From NCBI RefSeq assembly GCF_001514235.1, contig NZ_KQ948926.1, forward strand, positions 491,861-555,860: a stretch of 64,000 nucleotides of DNA, in the 5' to 3' direction. Positions 61,540 to 64,000 of the stretch are shown here, in pieces. The position numbers and the translations under genes were made by a program. The notes under the pieces are model-generated. The model saw nothing but the letters and a program-made list of their open reading frames with translations. It searched no databases and was not told the DNA's origin. This stretch comes from Streptomyces caeruleatus. GTDB lineage: Bacteria > Actinomycetota > Actinomycetes > Streptomycetales > Streptomycetaceae. Each line of letters begins with the position of its first letter. Position 1 is the first letter of the stretch.

Positions 61540-62244
61540 ATGTCCATCGGAATCCTGGGCGGAATGGGCCCGTTGGCCACGGTCGACTTCTACCGGAAGG
61601 TCATCGACGCGACCCCGGCCGACGTCGACCAGGACCATCTGCCGGTCGTGGTCTGGGCCGACCCCACGGTCCCGGACCGCTCGGCTGCGCTGATCGGGCA
61701 CGGTCCCGACCCGACGCCGTGGCTCGTGCGCGGGGCCCACCGGCTCGAGGCCATGGGGGCACGGGTCATCGCGACGCCGTGCAACACCGCGCACGCCTTC
61801 CTCGACGAGGTGCGGACCACGGTGCGGGTCCCGATGCTCGACATGATCGCGGAGACCGTCGCCGAGATCCGCGACCACCACCCGGGCGTGGCCTCGGTCG
61901 GGCTCCTGGCCACGACCGGCACGGTCCGCGCCGGGCTCTATCAGCGGGCCCTGGAGGCGGCGGGTCTGCGGGTCCTGGTGCCGGGCGAGCTCTCCCAGGG
62001 CGAGGCCGTCACGGGCGCCATCCGCCGGGTCAAGGCGGGCGACCTCGGCCCGGCCCCGGCCGCCCTGATCGAGCGGGCGGCCGAGGAGCTGGCGGCCCGG
62101 GGGGCGGGCCTGCTGGTGGCGGGCTGCACCGAGCTGCCCCTGCTGCTCGGCGACCGCAGCGTCGGCCTCCCGGTGGTGGACCCCACGGCCGCGCTGGCCC
62201 GGGCGACGGTACGGGAGGCCCTGACGCCGGCCGGAGCCGTCTGA
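61540..62244 (+). CDS. Aspartate/glutamate racemase-family protein
   Basis: The 234-aa protein has the two catalytic-cysteine regions TPCNTAHAF (about 81-89) and VAGCTELPLLL (about 190-200) and the N-terminal IGILGGMGPLATVDFYRKV. It interconverts L- and D-forms of an acidic amino acid without a cofactor. It starts 1 bp after the permease stop, so oxygenase, permease and racemase form a single operon. Confidence 0.87.
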   Translation: MSIGILGGMGPLATVDFYRKVIDATPADVDQDHLPVVVWADPTVPDRSAALIGHGPDPTPWLVRGAHRLEAMGARVIATPCNTAHAFLDEVRTTVRVPMLDMIAETVAEIRDHHPGVASVGLLATTGTVRAGLYQRALEAAGLRVLVPGELSQGEAVTGAIRRVKAGDLGPAPAALIERAAEELAARGAGLLVAGCTELPLLLGDRSVGLPVVDPTAALARATVREALTPAGAV

Positions 62245-62268
62245 TCGGCGCTGGTCGGAACGTGGGCC

Positions 62269-62328
62269 GGGCGATGGTCCGGGCGATGGGTCGGGCGGTG
62301 GTCCGGGCGATGGGTCAGGCGATGGTCG
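62269..62328. repeat. 12-bp tandem repeat, five copies
   Basis: The unit GGGCGATGGTCC (variants GGGCGATGGGTC, GGGCGGTGGTCC) is repeated at 62269, 62281, 62293, 62305 and 62317. It fills the gap between two convergent genes. Confidence 0.9.
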
Positions 62329-62344
62329 GGTCCGAGGAGGGTGC

Positions 62345-63160
62345 CTAGAAGAGGGTGCCCTCTTCGGGCCCGTCCAGCTCCTTCAGCAGCTCAGGGCCGT
62401 TGTTGCGGACGTTGCTGACCAGCGTGGAGACGGGGTAGGCGCGCATCAGACCGGCCGGCGGCGGGTCGAGCAGCGTGCGCAGCTCCTCGGGGTCGGTGCG
62501 GGCCGGGTCGAGCCAGGCGTCCCAGCGGTCCGGGGTCAGCATCAGCGGCATCCGGGGGTGGATGTCGGCCAGTGAGTTCGGCCCCTCGGGCGGCGTCACC
62601 GCCAACGGCGTCGTCTCCGCCTCCGTCGTGATGACGGAGCAGGTCACCCACCAGGCCTGCGGATGCTCGTCGGGCAGCGTCCTGTCCCGCCAGAACTCGT
62701 ACAGCCCCGCCATCGCGAAGACGGACCCGTCGGCGGGCAGCACGAAGTACGGCTGCTTGCGCGGCCGCTTGCGTCGGCCCTCCTGCTCCAGGTCCAGCTC
62801 CTGCTTGCCCGTGACCCACTCGTAGTAGCCGTCGGCGGGGACGATGCAGCGCCGGGAGGTGAAGGCCCGCCGGTACGAGGGCTTCTCGTGGACCGTCTCC
62901 GCGCGCGCGTTGATCATCTTGAAGGCGGTCTCCGGGGTCTTGGACCAGCTGGGCACCAGCCCCCACTTCAGCTTGCGCAGCTGTCGAACCGGCCGCGGGT
63001 CCGGCGCGTCTTTCACAGGACGGTCGAGGACGACGTGGACCTCTTTGGTGGGGGCCACGTTGTAGTCGGGCTCCAGGGTCTCCTCCGGCTCCCACTTCTC
63101 GATCTCAAAGATTCCTGCGAGATCCTCGGGTCCACGACTGGCTGCATACCGTCCGCACAT
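62345..63160 (-). CDS. SRAP-domain abasic-site DNA-protein cross-linking protein
   Basis: The 271-aa protein starts MCGRYA, so that after Met removal Cys2 can form a thiazolidine with abasic sites in single-stranded DNA, as in HMCES/YedK. Other conserved residues are present: NVAPT, NARAETVHEKPSYRRAF (Asn, Glu), PADGYYEW (Glu) and HPRMPLML (His). It protects abasic sites during replication. Confidence 0.94.
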   Translation of the reverse strand: MCGRYAASRGPEDLAGIFEIEKWEPEETLEPDYNVAPTKEVHVVLDRPVKDAPDPRPVRQLRKLKWGLVPSWSKTPETAFKMINARAETVHEKPSYRRAFTSRRCIVPADGYYEWVTGKQELDLEQEGRRKRPRKQPYFVLPADGSVFAMAGLYEFWRDRTLPDEHPQAWWVTCSVITTEAETTPLAVTPPEGPNSLADIHPRMPLMLTPDRWDAWLDPARTDPEELRTLLDPPPAGLMRAYPVSTLVSNVRNNGPELLKELDGPEEGTLF

Positions 63161-63210
63161 ACGTGCCACACTGCCAGATTCCATCCGACCCAAGGGAGCC
63201 GACGCCTTAC

Positions 63211-63933
63211 ATGGACAGCCTCGCATCCGCCTCGCTCGCCTCCCTCTGGGACGAGGTCGCCGGCACCCAGCCCGACCCGGATCTGTGGGTGGTGGTCGCC
63301 ACGCTGGTCGCCGCACTCGTCGTGGTCGTCCCGCACGTCCTGTGGCGCCTCTCGCGCAACGCCATCACCATCGCCCACGAGGGCGGCCACGGCCTGGTCG
63401 CCCTGCTGACCGGCCGCACCCTGACCGGCATACGCCTGCACTCCGACACCAGCGGCCTGACCGTCAGCCGCGGCAAGCCGCACGGCATCGGCATGATCCT
63501 CACCGCGGCCGCCGGCTACACCGCTCCCCCGCTCCTGGGCCTGGGCGGCGCCGCCCTCCTGGCCTCCGGCCGGATCACCCTGCTCCTCTGGCTGGCGACG
63601 GCCCTGCTGGTGGCGATGCTGGTGATGATCCGGAACGCCTACGGGGCACTGACGGTCTTCGTGACGGGCGGCACATTCGTGCTGGTCAGCTGGCTGACGG
63701 GCCCGCAGGTTCAGGCGGCTTTCGCGTACGCGGTGGTGTGGTTCCTGTTGCTGGGAGGAGTCAGGCCGGCATTCGAGCTGCAGGCGAAGAGGTCGCGGGG
63801 TGGGGCGGGCGACTCGGACGCGGACCAGTTGTCGCGGCTTACGCATGTGCCGGCGGGACTGTGGCTGTTCCTGTTCCACGCCGTCTCGCTGTGCTCATTG
63901 ATAGGTGGGGGTCGCTGGTTGCTGGAGGTGTGA
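63211..63933 (+). CDS. M50-family membrane zinc metallopeptidase
   Basis: The 240-aa membrane protein has the HExxH zinc motif (H56-E-G-G-H60, AITIAHEGGHGLVALL) in the second helix, then the DTSGLT segment and about five more hydrophobic helices. It belongs to the M50B-like peptidases (site-2 protease relatives) of actinobacteria. Substrate unknown. ATG follows AAGGGAG. It is divergent from the SRAP gene by 50 bp. Confidence 0.86.
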   Translation: MDSLASASLASLWDEVAGTQPDPDLWVVVATLVAALVVVVPHVLWRLSRNAITIAHEGGHGLVALLTGRTLTGIRLHSDTSGLTVSRGKPHGIGMILTAAAGYTAPPLLGLGGAALLASGRITLLLWLATALLVAMLVMIRNAYGALTVFVTGGTFVLVSWLTGPQVQAAFAYAVVWFLLLGGVRPAFELQAKRSRGGAGDSDADQLSRLTHVPAGLWLFLFHAVSLCSLIGGGRWLLEV

Positions 63934-63942
63934 CAGCCGACC

Positions 63943-64000
63943 CAGGGGCGCGGGGCTGTATCGCTCTGCGGCTCCGCCGCGGGGCGCGACCAGCCCCCAC
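63943..64000. repeat. Dispersed Streptomyces intergenic repeat, copy 2
   Basis: AGGGGCGCGGGGCTGTATCG, CGGCTCCGCCGCGGGGCGCG and GACCAGCCCC match the block at 51481-51560. It runs to the window edge and may continue. Confidence 0.75.

Overview
This window is chromosomal DNA from a Streptomyces species. The evidence is very high G+C with third-position bias, GTG and TTG starts, many ATGA/GTGA start-stop overlaps, and Streptomyces marker genes: WblE (WhiB family), SigH, SigR/RsrA, DasR with dasABC, sodN/sodX, the epi-isozizaene synthase/CYP170 pair and a BldB/WhiJ-type regulator pair. From memory (not searched), the gene order from about 3.5 kb to the end matches the S. coelicolor interval from about SCO5255 (sodX) back to SCO5210, so most of it is core chromosome.

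Layout. 1-3.5 kb is accessory: inverted repeats, an aberrant tRNA-like gene, five tiny genes chained by 4-nt overlaps, a divergent WhiJ-like/DUF397 pair, and a methyltransferase gene cut off at its 3' end. 3.5-10 kb holds a CGNR regulator, the nickel superoxide dismutase pair sodX/sodN with a likely 3'-UTR small RNA, a methyltransferase, a GT-C glycosyltransferase, a Pit phosphate permease and a VOC protein. 10-14.7 kb has an ECF42-type sigma factor with its DGPF/YCII partner, small genes, a DHFR-like reductase divergent from a TetR regulator, and a GNAT. 14.9-17.6 kb encodes a Family 2B encapsulin and its probable cargo, a polyprenyl diphosphate synthase. 18-25.5 kb carries an amidase, a PLP enzyme, a Na+/H+ antiporter, ushX-sigH, a lipid kinase and wblE.

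25.7-36.5 kb is the aminosugar region: a PdtaS-like histidine kinase, an intergenic small RNA locus (scr5239-like), an SIS-domain protein, nagB, a GH3 N-acetylglucosaminidase, dasABC and dasR. Sites resembling the DasR operator (dre) lie before nagB, between dasA and dasR (four sites), and inside the small RNA locus, so import and catabolism of chitin-derived sugars appear to form one regulon. 36.7-48 kb has a DUF3311/solute symporter pair, a 1204-residue membrane-anchored STAND-type NTPase, and a cobalamin riboswitch controlling nrdAB.

48-64 kb contains the albaflavenone pair (epi-isozizaene synthase and CYP170), peptide deformylase, a TPR protein, tandem HD/HD-GYP membrane proteins, rsrA/sigR, a LuxR-type regulator overlapping a BenE-type permease on the other strand, an Fe(II)/2-oxoglutarate oxygenase-TSUP permease-aspartate racemase operon, an SRAP protein and an M50 peptidase. 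No CRISPR array, insertion sequence, phage module or rRNA operon was seen. All functional calls rest on reading motifs and on recalled family knowledge; no search was run.
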